Source: Kordia sp. SMS9
GTDB taxonomy: Bacteria; Bacteroidota; Bacteroidia; Flavobacteriales; Flavobacteriaceae
Length of the DNA: 64,000 nt
Assembly (NCBI RefSeq): GCF_003352465.1
Contig: NZ_CP031153.1
Location: 858,465 to 922,464 of the forward strand
Direction: 5' to 3'
Positions 17,651 through 26,655 of this stretch are shown one piece after another. Both the position numbers and the translations under genes were made by a program. The notes below the pieces were generated by a model. It worked only from the letters and a program-made list of their open reading frames with translations, did no database searches and was not told the origin of the DNA. How positions within the stretch are numbered: the first letter of the stretch is position 1; every line of letters begins with the position of its first letter.

Positions 17651-18937
17651 ATGCTCGTAAAATTCACAGTAGAAAACTATTTATCATTCAAAAATAGAAT
17701 GACTATTGATTTTACTGCGACGTCACTTACCGAATTGCGCGATGCAAACTTGCATCAAACTTCCTTGAAAAATGTGACATTGTTGAAGAGTATGATTATT
17801 TACGGCGCCAATTCGAATGGAAAAAGTAATTTATTTAAAGCCATTAAATTTGCACGAAAGTTTATTTTAAATTCTTCCAAAGATTCACAATCGGACGAAC
17901 CGATAGAAGTACAACCGTTTTGCTTATCGACAGAAACAATTGAAAAACCGAGCTTTTTTGAATTGGTATTTGTGTATGAAGCGGCTAAATATCGCTATGG
18001 TTTTGAAGTGGACGACACGGAAGTTCACAAAGAATGGTTGTATATGACAACCAAAAATAAAGAACAACTCCTGTTTGAACGCGATTTTCAAAATATTACC
18101 GTCACTAAAAAATACGATGCCGCAAGTAGCAATTTAACGTCTATCACGCGAAAAAACGCCTTATTTCTTTCAGTTTGCGCACAATTTAATATTCCCACCG
18201 GAATGGCCATCTTAAAAGCGTTGAGCAATGTGCAGTACATTTCGGGAATGCAAGATCGGTATACGGTGAACTTTACCATTGATATGATGGACGATCCTGA
18301 AAAGAAAAAATATATTGACAATTTTATTGCGAGTGCCGATTTAGGATTTACCGAAACTAAAGTAGAACGTTTCAAACTTACAGAAGAAATTTTGGAGAAA
18401 GGAAATGTTCCTAAAGAAATTCGGAAGATGATTTTAGAATCCGATGAAGAAAATGTAGTGGTAAGTACCAAACACATCATCTATGACGAAAACAACGAAG
18501 AAGTAGACAATATTTACTTCAACTTATTTGTCAGCGAATCGTTGGGAACAGGAAAATATGTCGCACTTGCAGGACCCATCATTGATGCACTCATGCATGG
18601 AAAAACCTTGATTATTGATGAGTTTGACGCGCAATTGCATCCACATTTAAGCAAAGCCATTGTAGAACTCTTCAACTCCAAAGAAAACAATCCGAATGGC
18701 GCACAGTTGATTTTCGCATCGCACAATCCGTCGTTGATCAACCCGAAACGCAAACTTTTCCGCCGCGATCAAATCATTATCACGGAAAAAGATCAATTTG
18801 GTGTAACTACGATGGAATCACTCTACGACAAAAAAATCCGCAAAGATGCTTCTTTCGAAAAAGATTACCTAGAAGGCAAATACGACGGAATTCCCGATGT
18901 ACAAATTGACAAAGATTTTCGATTATTTGATGCGTAA
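17651..18937 (+). CDS. AAA15-family ATPase (COG1106 type)
   Basis: 428 residues. The start MLVKFTVENYLSFKNRMTI and Walker A IYGANSNGKSNLFKAIKFA (P-loop around residues 50-57) are typical of SMC/RecF-like AAA15 ATPases. A signature-like SLGTGKYVAL and Walker B KTLIIDEFDAQLHPHLSKAI lie at about residues 295-345, and FASHNPSLI follows as the H-loop. In many genomes such ATPases pair with an RloB-like or other effector gene in defence loci. No such partner is adjacent; the next gene is a convergent precursor peptide. Upstream there is only an A/T-rich promoter region. The function may be defence or DNA maintenance. The family call is solid, the role is not. Confidence 0.8.
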   Translation: MLVKFTVENYLSFKNRMTIDFTATSLTELRDANLHQTSLKNVTLLKSMIIYGANSNGKSNLFKAIKFARKFILNSSKDSQSDEPIEVQPFCLSTETIEKPSFFELVFVYEAAKYRYGFEVDDTEVHKEWLYMTTKNKEQLLFERDFQNITVTKKYDAASSNLTSITRKNALFLSVCAQFNIPTGMAILKALSNVQYISGMQDRYTVNFTIDMMDDPEKKKYIDNFIASADLGFTETKVERFKLTEEILEKGNVPKEIRKMILESDEENVVVSTKHIIYDENNEEVDNIYFNLFVSESLGTGKYVALAGPIIDALMHGKTLIIDEFDAQLHPHLSKAIVELFNSKENNPNGAQLIFASHNPSLINPKRKLFRRDQIIITEKDQFGVTTMESLYDKKIRKDASFEKDYLEGKYDGIPDVQIDKDFRLFDA

Positions 18938-18957
18938 TCACAACTGATTGTAAACAA

Positions 18958-18983
18958 ATAAAGCGAACCGAAGCTCGCTTTAT
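18958..18983. terminator. Bidirectional terminator between the ATPase and precursor 4
   Basis: A 9-bp stem, ATAAAGCGA with TCGCTTTAT, with an 8-nt loop, between convergent genes. Confidence 0.65.
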
Positions 18984-19004
18984 ATCAATTATGTTATTTT
19001 TTAT

Positions 19005-19199
19005 TTAGAAACAGCCTGTTCCGTCGAAAGTTTCACAAGCACGCTCAGCTGCATCTGTAAACCATTCGTGTGGCTCATCACCTGGTCCAGCTGGATCAGC
19101 ACCACAATTGTAAGATGCTGGAGGTTTTCCTCCAAATACGTGTAATTTCGCTACAGACTTCTTGTTTAATCTTAAAGAATTTAAATTTCTCTTTTTCAT
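19005..19199 (-). CDS. Lanthipeptide-type precursor peptide 4
   Basis: 64 residues. The leader MKKRNLNSLRLNKKSVAKLH, ending in VFGG at about residues 21-24, has the L-x-L-x-K-x-S-V-A-K-L pattern of Bacteroidetes class I lanthipeptide precursors and resembles precursor 3. The core has three Cys (SYNCGAD, ERACET and the C-terminal GTGCF) with few Ser/Thr, so few rings are possible. It is transcribed towards the exporter, 1.6 kb from it, and separated by the AAA15 ATPase. About 590 bp without genes lie upstream, filled by two repeat elements. Confidence 0.65.
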   Translation of the reverse strand: MKKRNLNSLRLNKKSVAKLHVFGGKPPASYNCGADPAGPGDEPHEWFTDAAERACETFDGTGCF

Positions 19200-19317
19200 A
19201 ATAAAAATTTAAGTTAATACTATTTATGTTTTGATTATCTCAAAGTTACGACAAACGATATTCATTTTTTTTGATTTATGATTCTTTTAAGAAACTTTAA
19301 CTATACTGTTAAAAAAA

Positions 19318-19440
19318 GATTTTTCCGCTTCCGCAGAAACATTCAAAGACCATTTTTATACTTCTTACCACACTTTTATCCTGTTGATAAAAGTTCTCTG
19401 TAGCACATCGTATTTCAACTAGAGCTACCTTTTTTGGAAA
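19318..19440. repeat. Dispersed intergenic repeat B, copy 1
   Basis: It starts with TTTTTCCGCTTCCGCAGAAA and ACATTCAAAG and includes CACACTTTTA and GATAAAAGT. The same blocks in the same order occur at 23287-23412. It abuts the second copy of the MITE-like element. No reading frame is present. Confidence 0.5.
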
Positions 19441-19442
19441 TT

Positions 19443-19592
19443 ATCCAGTTTAACTATAAAATACAATATATAGACTCGTTCATTTGGCATCCTAGTTCCT
19501 TACGAATACGTTCCTATGCAAAGCATTTGTGGCGTTCTATAATCCCAAAGCAACTTCCCCTCTATAGTCGCTTTTTAGAATCAAATTGGCAT
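19443..19592. repeat. MITE-like 150-bp element, copy B
   Basis: Homologous to 11071-11219 over its whole length (CTCGTTCATTTGGCATCCT, AGTTCCTTACGAATAC and CCAAAGCAACTTC are kept). The terminal inverted repeats are decayed (ATCCAGTTT and AATTGGCAT). With repeat B it accounts for most of the gap 19200-19792; the remaining 200 bp before the next gene hold only A/T-rich sequence. Confidence 0.55.
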
Positions 19593-19792
19593 TAGATGTA
19601 TTCACCTGCCAAAATTCAAGTTTATAACCTTATCATGATAGTGTTCTATTTTTTTCTCTAAAAATAGAATAGAAAAAGTACAATACGAGTTCATTATGTT
19701 AAATTCCTAAAACCGTAACGTATCTTTTTTAATTTCTTTTATTTTTAGAAAATCAACCACTTCGACGAAAGCGTCGGAGTATTCAAATCTCG

Positions 19793-22700
19793 ATGATCAA
19801 TCAAAAAACAACCAAAATGATTAAATTATTCAAGCTAAAAAAGATGACAAGAGTACTAAATGTAACTTTTGCTTTTCTCATGTTAGTTGCTACTAGTTAT
19901 GCACAAAAAAACGATGAGGGAAAAGACAAGAAAAAAGATATCAGTTCCATGTATAATGGTCTAAAATTTAGAAGTATTGGTCCAGCATTCATGTCTGGTA
20001 GAATTGCCGATATTGTGATCCATCCAGATAACGAAAATGTGTGGTACGTAGCAGTGGCTTCTGGTGGTGTTTGGAAAACTGAAAACTCAGGAACTACTTG
20101 GAAATCTATCTTTGACGGTCAAGTAAGTTATTCCATAGGTTGTATTACGCTCGATCCGCAAAATCCAGAAATCGTCTGGGTAGGAACTGGAGAAAATGTA
20201 GGTGGAAGACATATTGGCTATGGCGACGGTATCTACAAAAGTGAAGATGGCGGGAAATCATGGAAAAACATGGGACTTAAAAAATCTGAACACGTATCTA
20301 AAATTATCATTCATCCAACAGATTCTAAAGTAATGTGGGTAGCTTCACAAGGACCGCTTTGGAGTAGTGGTGGCGAGCGAGGTGTGTATAAATCAATAGA
20401 TGGCGGTAACACTTGGAAGCGCACACTTGGTGATGCAGAATGGGTTGGTGCTACAGACATGTTGATTGATCCAAGAAACCCAGACGTGCTATATGCTGCT
20501 ACTTGGCAACGTCACCGTACGGTTGCAGGCTACTTGGGCGGCGGTCCTGGAACCGCGATTCACAAATCAATAGATGGTGGTGAAACATGGACAAAGTTGA
20601 GCACTGGTTTACCTAGTAGCAATATGGGTAAAATTGGTTTGGCAATCTCTCCACAAAAACCCGATATCATTTATGCCGCAATCGAATTGGATAGAAGAAA
20701 AGGTGGTGTATACAAAAGTGAAAATAAAGGTACATCCTGGAAAAAAATGAGCGATGCGGTTTCGGGTGGTACGGGACCTCACTATTATCAGGAATTATAT
20801 GCATCGCCACATCAATTTGACCATCTGTATTTAGCAAATAACTATATGCTAGAATCATTTGATGGCGGAAAGACGTTTACGCAAATGAATGAATCAGAAA
20901 AACATGTAGACAACCACGCTGTAGCTTTCAAAAAAAATGATCCTAACTATATTTTAGTAGGTTGTGATGGTGGTTTGTATGAAAGTTTCGACAAAACTAA
21001 AAACTGGAAATTTATTGACAATTTGCCAGTAACACAGTTTTATAAAATTGCCGTGGATGATGCTAAACCGTTCTATTACGTTTATGGTGGAACACAAGAC
21101 AACAATACACAAGGCGGTCCTTCTAGAACAGATAATAACAATGGCATTCGTAATTCAGATTGGTTTGTTGTATTAGGCGGAGATGGGCATCAGCCAGCCA
21201 CAGAACCTGGAAATCCTAATATCGTCTATGCGCAGTGGCAACAAGGGAATCTCAATCGTCATGACCGAATTACGGGGGAAAACGTATATATCAAACCACA
21301 ACCAGATGTTGGCGAGAAAACAGAACGCTATAACTGGGATGCTCCTATTTTAGTCAGTCCACACAATCCGAAGCGAATTTATCATGCTTCACAGCGCGTG
21401 TGGAAATCTGACGACCGAGGAGATTCTTGGCAAGTAATTTCAGGTGACTTAACCAATAATATTGAGCGTATTCAAACACCTTTTTATGGAAAAAAGCAAA
21501 AATGGGATAATGCTTGGGACATTTATGCCATGTCCAATTATAGCACAATTACATCACTATCAGAATCACCAAAGCAAGAAGGATTACTCTATGCTGGAAC
21601 GGATGATGGAATCATTCAAGTAACCGAAAACGGAGGTGCTACCTGGAGAAAAGTAGATTTTTCAAAAATCAGCGGATTACCAAACACAGCTTTTGTCAAT
21701 GACATCAAAGCGGATTTATATGATGAAAATGTAGTGTATGCTGTATTTGACAATCATAAATATGGAGATTACCAACCCTATCTATTTAAAAGTTCTGATA
21801 AAGGAAAAACTTGGAAAAACATCGCAAGCAACCTTCCAGATCGCACCTTATTATGGCGCCTTGTTCAAGATCATGAAAATAGTCAATTAATGTTCTTAGG
21901 AACTGAATACGGTGTATATTTCACGCTTGACGGAGCTAAAACATGGATGCAACTAAAAGGAGGATTCCCAACTATTTCTGTGCGCGATTTAGCCATTCAA
22001 AAAAGAGAAAACGACTTGATTGCTGGAACATTCGGAAGAGGTATTTATATCTTAGACGATTATGCAGCATTACGTACCATGAATGCTGACAATGAAGCGC
22101 AATTATTCAAACCAAGAAACGGCAAGTGGTATATGCAACGCAGAGTATTAGGAAGAGCCAAAAAAGCTACACAAGGTGATAATTTCTTTATTGCTGACAA
22201 TCCACCGTATGGTGTTGCGTTTACCTATTATCTCAAGGACAGTTACAAATCGAAAGTAGCCCAACGTAAAAAGAAAGAAAGTGAAATTGAGAAAAACAAA
22301 GGAACGGTTGGTGTACCAGAATGGTCTGTTTTGGAAGCAGAACAAAAGGAGCTAAAACCTAAGTTATGGTTATTCATCTCCGATACAAAAGGTAATATCC
22401 TTAGAAGAATTCCGGCAAAAAACACCAAAGGAATTAGCCGAATCAGTTGGGATCTTTCTACAGAACCGACCTATACTATTTCTTCTGGAAACATGAACAG
22501 AAACGGTAGTGGATATATGGCAGCTCCAGGAAACTACGATGCACAACTTTATAAACAAATTGAAGGAAAATATACACGTATTGGCGACAAAGTTTCGTTT
22601 GCTGTAGAAGCATTTGGTAAAAGTGCATTAGCCGGAAGTTCACCCGATACAATAGTGGAACACTGGAAAACGATGGCTTCCTTATCAACGAAAGTCAGTG

Positions 22701-23083
22701 ATTTAGGAACAGATGTTAGAGATACCAAAAACACTATTAACATCATGCTTAAAGCGTACGACCGAGCTCCAAAGAGTAATGAAAATCTGCACAACGAGCT
22801 GCTTGCATTACGAGATCAAATGTTAGATTTAGAGCAACAATTTAGCGGAAGTAAAGCGCGTGGAGAAGTTGGTGAAAAAGATGAATATCCGACCATCAGC
22901 GATTATATGTGGGCTGCGAGTGCCAATACAACGTATGGTCCTACGAAGTCACATCTAAAGTATTTGAACAATGCCAATATGCTCTTCAATGAAATGACCA
23001 CAAAACTAAAGCAAATCAAAGATGCTATAACTCCTTTAGAAGGAAAATTGAAACAAATAGGCGCCCCTAAAATCAAGAAATAA
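19793..23083 (+). CDS. Secreted BNR/sortilin-type beta-propeller protein (VPS10-like)
   Basis: 1096 residues. A signal peptide (MTRVLNVTFAFLMLVATSYA) lies about 17 residues inside the open frame, so the true start may be a later ATG (19817 or 19844). The body carries repeated Asp-box motifs, S-x-D-x-G-x-T-W, for example KTENSGTTWKS, KSEDGGKSWKN, KSIDGGNTWKR, KSIDGGETWTK and KSSDKGKTWKN, from about residue 95 to 740. This builds one or two beta propellers like those in sortilin and sialidase-like proteins. The C-terminal 300 residues are a separate helical domain. Bacteroidetes homologs are often labelled glycosyl hydrolase, but no catalytic motif is evident here. Extracellular or periplasmic; the ligand is unknown. 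A very strong hairpin follows at 23101. Confidence 0.8.
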   Translation: MINQKTTKMIKLFKLKKMTRVLNVTFAFLMLVATSYAQKNDEGKDKKKDISSMYNGLKFRSIGPAFMSGRIADIVIHPDNENVWYVAVASGGVWKTENSGTTWKSIFDGQVSYSIGCITLDPQNPEIVWVGTGENVGGRHIGYGDGIYKSEDGGKSWKNMGLKKSEHVSKIIIHPTDSKVMWVASQGPLWSSGGERGVYKSIDGGNTWKRTLGDAEWVGATDMLIDPRNPDVLYAATWQRHRTVAGYLGGGPGTAIHKSIDGGETWTKLSTGLPSSNMGKIGLAISPQKPDIIYAAIELDRRKGGVYKSENKGTSWKKMSDAVSGGTGPHYYQELYASPHQFDHLYLANNYMLESFDGGKTFTQMNESEKHVDNHAVAFKKNDPNYILVGCDGGLYESFDKTKNWKFIDNLPVTQFYKIAVDDAKPFYYVYGGTQDNNTQGGPSRTDNNNGIRNSDWFVVLGGDGHQPATEPGNPNIVYAQWQQGNLNRHDRITGENVYIKPQPDVGEKTERYNWDAPILVSPHNPKRIYHASQRVWKSDDRGDSWQVISGDLTNNIERIQTPFYGKKQKWDNAWDIYAMSNYSTITSLSESPKQEGLLYAGTDDGIIQVTENGGATWRKVDFSKISGLPNTAFVNDIKADLYDENVVYAVFDNHKYGDYQPYLFKSSDKGKTWKNIASNLPDRTLLWRLVQDHENSQLMFLGTEYGVYFTLDGAKTWMQLKGGFPTISVRDLAIQKRENDLIAGTFGRGIYILDDYAALRTMNADNEAQLFKPRNGKWYMQRRVLGRAKKATQGDNFFIADNPPYGVAFTYYLKDSYKSKVAQRKKKESEIEKNKGTVGVPEWSVLEAEQKELKPKLWLFISDTKGNILRRIPAKNTKGISRISWDLSTEPTYTISSGNMNRNGSGYMAAPGNYDAQLYKQIEGKYTRIGDKVSFAVEAFGKSALAGSSPDTIVEHWKTMASLSTKVSDLGTDVRDTKNTINIMLKAYDRAPKSNENLHNELLALRDQMLDLEQQFSGSKARGEVGEKDEYPTISDYMWAASANTTYGPTKSHLKYLNNANMLFNEMTTKLKQIKDAITPLEGKLKQIGAPKIKK

Positions 23084-23100
23084 ACACACATTACAATATA

Positions 23101-23158
23101 TAGCAAATAGGGCAGTGCAAACTTGGAAGTATATCACTTTCCACTGCCCTATTTGCTA
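23101..23158. terminator. Strong 17-bp-stem hairpin after the BNR protein gene
   Basis: TAGCAAATAGGGCAGTG pairs perfectly with CACTGCCCTATTTGCTA around a loop that can form its own small stem (GGAAGT with ACTTTCC). It lies 17 bp after the stop codon. Confidence 0.75.
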
Positions 23159-23286
23159 CATACTAAATATTGACATGCATTAAAAAATAAAACACACCAT
23201 CGATCCCATTCACAAAACTAAAATTTCGATTTGACAAGTATGGATCTTAGTAAGGTTTTCTTGTATCAAACTGACATCATATATAC

Positions 23287-23412
23287 ACTCTTTTTCCGCT
23301 TTCGCGAGAACATTCAAAGTACAATGCTTTTCTCCTTCCACACTTTTACTAAATTGGTAAAAGTGACCATTGCTATAACATCCTTTCAAGTAGAAATACC
23401 TGTTTTTTAAAA
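23287..23412. repeat. Dispersed intergenic repeat B, copy 2
   Basis: Matches 19318-19440: TTTTTCCGCTTTCGCGAGAA, ACATTCAAAG, CACACTTTTA and GGTAAAAGT in order. It fills part of the 425-bp gap before the PSDC gene; the rest holds the hairpin at 23101 and A/T-rich promoter sequence. Confidence 0.5.
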
Positions 23413-23508
23413 TTAGACGTATGTACGTGCTAAAATAAAGGTTAATTATCTCATATTTATAGGAGTACTATTTATTTCAAATTCATACTAACCTAACCCT
23501 TTAATAGC

Positions 23509-24771
23509 ATGAAAAAATCGAATAATGATGGAGCGTTTATGCCCGTAACGAATCGCATGGGAAATTGGCTTCCAACCAAACAAGATGCCGCAGCTTGGCT
23601 AGAGAAAACAAAGAAAGAAGCCAAAAAGAAAAAGCGCAAACTCGATCCAACCATTAGAAGTTTTAAAAGGCTGATCGAAACCGATCCAATCATCAATATG
23701 TATTTTACGCAGATGTTTCAGCAGCAGCCAAAATTTGCGCCACCAGCAGGAAGTGGTGATGTGAAAATTAAAAATTACCAAGAAATGTTGCTCATTATGA
23801 ACCATGTGTTAAAAACCGCTCCAGAATACAACACCACTGGAATGGTTGGCTTTCCTATCAACGCCATTCTCGATTTTCCAATGATTACGCCAGCAGGTTT
23901 GGCAGCTTTTGCAGATGCTAAAGTAAACCGAGCCTTGATGAGAATCTTAAAAAAATGGCAAAAATATTTAGACACTCCCGATTCATTATATGTCCTAAAC
24001 ACATCTCCAACAGGTTGGATGAGCAAAAGCGCTTACAAAGCATTGAGCATGCAAGATTTTATTCATGATCCTAAAAAACCTTTTTGGGGATTCAAATCAT
24101 GGAATGATTTCTTTATTCGTCAATTCAAAAAAGGAAAAAGACCAGTAGCGTCACCAAAAGATAAAAAAGTGATTGTAAGTGCCTGTGAAGCCGCTCCGTT
24201 GCGCATTAGCGATAATGTACAACGTACAAGTGAGTTTTGGATTAAAGGACAACCGTATTCGCTAGAACACATGCTCGACGGACACAACGTAGATTATTAT
24301 GAAGGTGGAACAGTGTATCAAGCGTATTTAAGTGCGGAAAATTACCATCGTTGGCATGCACCAATTGACGGAAAAATTGTAGAAGTACGACATGTAGAAG
24401 GAACGTATTATTCAGAAGCTGCTTCAGAAGGTTTTGATCCTGCCGGACCGAACAACTCGCAAGCATATTTAGCACAAGTTGCTGCAAGAGCCTTAATTTT
24501 CATTGATAGTGGCGATAAAAAACTTGGAATTGTTTGCGTCATACCAATTGGAATGGCAGAAGTATCTTCCTGTTTGGTTTCTGTAAAAGTAGGTGACAAA
24601 GTGAAAAAAGGAGAACAAATCGGCTATTTCCAGTTTGGCGGTTCTACACATTGTGTAGTATTCCAAAAAGGCGCGATTGCCAATTTTACGCTGCCAGCCA
24701 TTCCGCAAGGAGCACAAGGTGAAGATTCTAAAATTGTCCCTATAAACTCAGCTATTGCTGTTGCAAATTAA
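23509..24771 (+). CDS. PSDC-type phosphatidylserine decarboxylase-like enzyme
   Basis: 420 residues, longer than ordinary bacterial phosphatidylserine decarboxylases. The N-terminal 150 residues match the extra PSDC domain seen in a soluble branch of the family that also includes fungal tryptophan decarboxylase PsiD. The catalytic half has KSWNDFFIRQFKKGKRPVAS, the conserved SAENYHRWHAPIDGKIVEV (catalytic His) and FGGSTHCVVF at about residues 376-386. Ser379 is the expected self-cleavage residue that becomes the pyruvoyl cofactor. No signal peptide or membrane helix is seen, so it is probably cytoplasmic. It is first of a three-gene plus-strand cassette with gaps of 34 and 20 bp. The substrate may be an amino acid or a lipid; the sequence does not tell. 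Confidence 0.8.
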   Translation: MKKSNNDGAFMPVTNRMGNWLPTKQDAAAWLEKTKKEAKKKKRKLDPTIRSFKRLIETDPIINMYFTQMFQQQPKFAPPAGSGDVKIKNYQEMLLIMNHVLKTAPEYNTTGMVGFPINAILDFPMITPAGLAAFADAKVNRALMRILKKWQKYLDTPDSLYVLNTSPTGWMSKSAYKALSMQDFIHDPKKPFWGFKSWNDFFIRQFKKGKRPVASPKDKKVIVSACEAAPLRISDNVQRTSEFWIKGQPYSLEHMLDGHNVDYYEGGTVYQAYLSAENYHRWHAPIDGKIVEVRHVEGTYYSEAASEGFDPAGPNNSQAYLAQVAARALIFIDSGDKKLGIVCVIPIGMAEVSSCLVSVKVGDKVKKGEQIGYFQFGGSTHCVVFQKGAIANFTLPAIPQGAQGEDSKIVPINSAIAVAN

Positions 24772-24805
24772 ACCAACCATAACGAACCATTAAATAACCG
24801 AAATA

Positions 24806-26635
24806 ATGAAAAGAGTACTTACAATTGTGCTACTATTAGCCGTTTTTGGTTTGCTTTTGATGAACATGTCAACATCACAAACAAGCACTCCTAGTTTTGT
24901 ATTTGATACACCAGCATATCAAGGCAATAAAGATTTTAAAGATGCTGAAAAACGCGCTGCTTTTGCAGATGCTTGGGATAAATATGTTCATCGCTACACC
25001 GTAACTTCTGCCAACTATAATTTGAGTGGTGGTTACGATTATACCGTTCCCGGGAAAACCTATGTAGATCCGAAAGAATATCCAGATTTTTTTGAAGACG
25101 CCGCACAAATTCCTGTACGTTGGGAAGCATTTCCTGGGCGTGTTTTATACTATTTGAAACAGAAATTTATAGATACCTACGGATTTGTAAAAGGCACCAA
25201 CAGAATGTATGAAATGGTTGATATTGGTCCAGAAGCCTATCAAGCTACATATAAAGATAGTATTGTGTACATTCCTCAAAACCCTTGCAATCCGAATCCG
25301 AATGAGGTAAAATTGTTTGATCCGCTTGGGCCCAGAGGTTGGCTAGATGAATATTGCGAAATGGGTATCAAGCGAAATACTGCTAAAAAAATCACACGGT
25401 TGCATTTTACTTGTGAAAACCCGGAGTATTATTGGACGATGTGGAAAATAGACCCGAACAAAGTATTGGAAATTTATCAAACCACATTAAACAATACCAA
25501 CATTCAACTAGAAGATTTATACTTAACAGACGCACAAGGAAATGCTGTGATTGATAGAACGACACAGTTACCTGCGTATAATCCTATTAACAAATGGAAT
25601 AGCGGTACAGAAATGTTAGCAAACAGTGGTGGTGCCATGCATTTAACAAGTCCGCCAAATGAATTGAGTGCAGAAATTGTCTTGGCTGGCGGCGGCGCTG
25701 TATTGCGAAGTTATAATGTGGAAGAAAACGCAGATGCCAACACCTTGATTTGCTGTAGTAAATACGGAAGACGCTTTCGTCATAGCGATCCGCATATTGG
25801 GCAAAACGTGTATCAAGCGGTGCAAGAAGGTTTGGAAGTAACCTTGTTGAATCCTGTGGGATTGTATTTGCAAGAACCTTTGTACCAATATTTTGAATTG
25901 CCTGCAAACGCTCCAAAAGATGCTAAAATACAAGATTGTTTCAAGTTTGTACGTGGAGAAGTTCAGAACAAACCTAATCAAATGGCATATCCAAACAACA
26001 TGATTTTACACATGATTATGGAAGTACCAGAAAGTTGGGACGATAGCATTACGCTGGAAGACTTTAAAGTATTTGGTAAAAAAATAACCTACGGTTCTCA
26101 AGTGATGGAAACCATCAAAGTACAATTGGCAGCCGCTGGGAAACCTGCTTCTGTAACAACCAAAGCCAAAGAACTCGATTGTACTTCCGATAATGGAATT
26201 GTAGGTGTTGACTATTTTGTAGATGCCAATATTTTGAAAACAAGTATTAGCAATTACAACAAGCTGAATGTGTATGCAAATGTAACGTGTAATATTACAC
26301 AAGTTGCCCAAGGAACTACCGTGGACAATCTTGCCGTAGTAATTAGCAATGTAGTGGATAAGTTTGGCAATGGAATTCCTCCGAATAAATTTGACCCTAA
26401 AAACTTCAATATTAGTTTTCCAGATACCAATATAGAAGTGACTTCGAGCTATGTTGGAAATGACCCAGCGTATGCAACACTGACTAAAAATGAAGAATAC
26501 ACATTCAATATTAGTGTAAACGTTCCTGAGGATTTGCCTGTGGGACAGTACCCTATTTTAGTAACACATACTAATTTTGGACTCGCAGTTCCACACATGC
26601 TTGAAGTGGTCGCTGCGGATGCCATCGCACAGTAA
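24806..26635 (+). CDS. Secreted protein of unknown function in the PSDC cassette
   Basis: 609 residues. An N-terminal signal or anchor (MKRVLTIVLLLAVFGLLLMN) is followed by a globular region with several Cys (NPCNPNPNEV, DEYCEMGIKR, LHFTCENPEYYWTMW, LICCSKYGRRF). The C-terminal 120 residues look like a beta-sandwich (YANVTCNITQVAQGTTVDNL onward, ending VPHMLEVVAAD). I recognise no family. The Cys-rich centre and the HSDPHIG segment (about residues 330-336) might bind metal. It lies 34 bp after the decarboxylase-like gene and 20 bp before the haem-site lipoprotein, so the three are probably cotranscribed and work on one pathway. Exported to the periplasm by its signal sequence. Confidence 0.7.
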   Translation: MKRVLTIVLLLAVFGLLLMNMSTSQTSTPSFVFDTPAYQGNKDFKDAEKRAAFADAWDKYVHRYTVTSANYNLSGGYDYTVPGKTYVDPKEYPDFFEDAAQIPVRWEAFPGRVLYYLKQKFIDTYGFVKGTNRMYEMVDIGPEAYQATYKDSIVYIPQNPCNPNPNEVKLFDPLGPRGWLDEYCEMGIKRNTAKKITRLHFTCENPEYYWTMWKIDPNKVLEIYQTTLNNTNIQLEDLYLTDAQGNAVIDRTTQLPAYNPINKWNSGTEMLANSGGAMHLTSPPNELSAEIVLAGGGAVLRSYNVEENADANTLICCSKYGRRFRHSDPHIGQNVYQAVQEGLEVTLLNPVGLYLQEPLYQYFELPANAPKDAKIQDCFKFVRGEVQNKPNQMAYPNNMILHMIMEVPESWDDSITLEDFKVFGKKITYGSQVMETIKVQLAAAGKPASVTTKAKELDCTSDNGIVGVDYFVDANILKTSISNYNKLNVYANVTCNITQVAQGTTVDNLAVVISNVVDKFGNGIPPNKFDPKNFNISFPDTNIEVTSSYVGNDPAYATLTKNEEYTFNISVNVPEDLPVGQYPILVTHTNFGLAVPHMLEVVAADAIAQ

Positions 26636-26655
26636 TAACCATTAAAATTTATACA

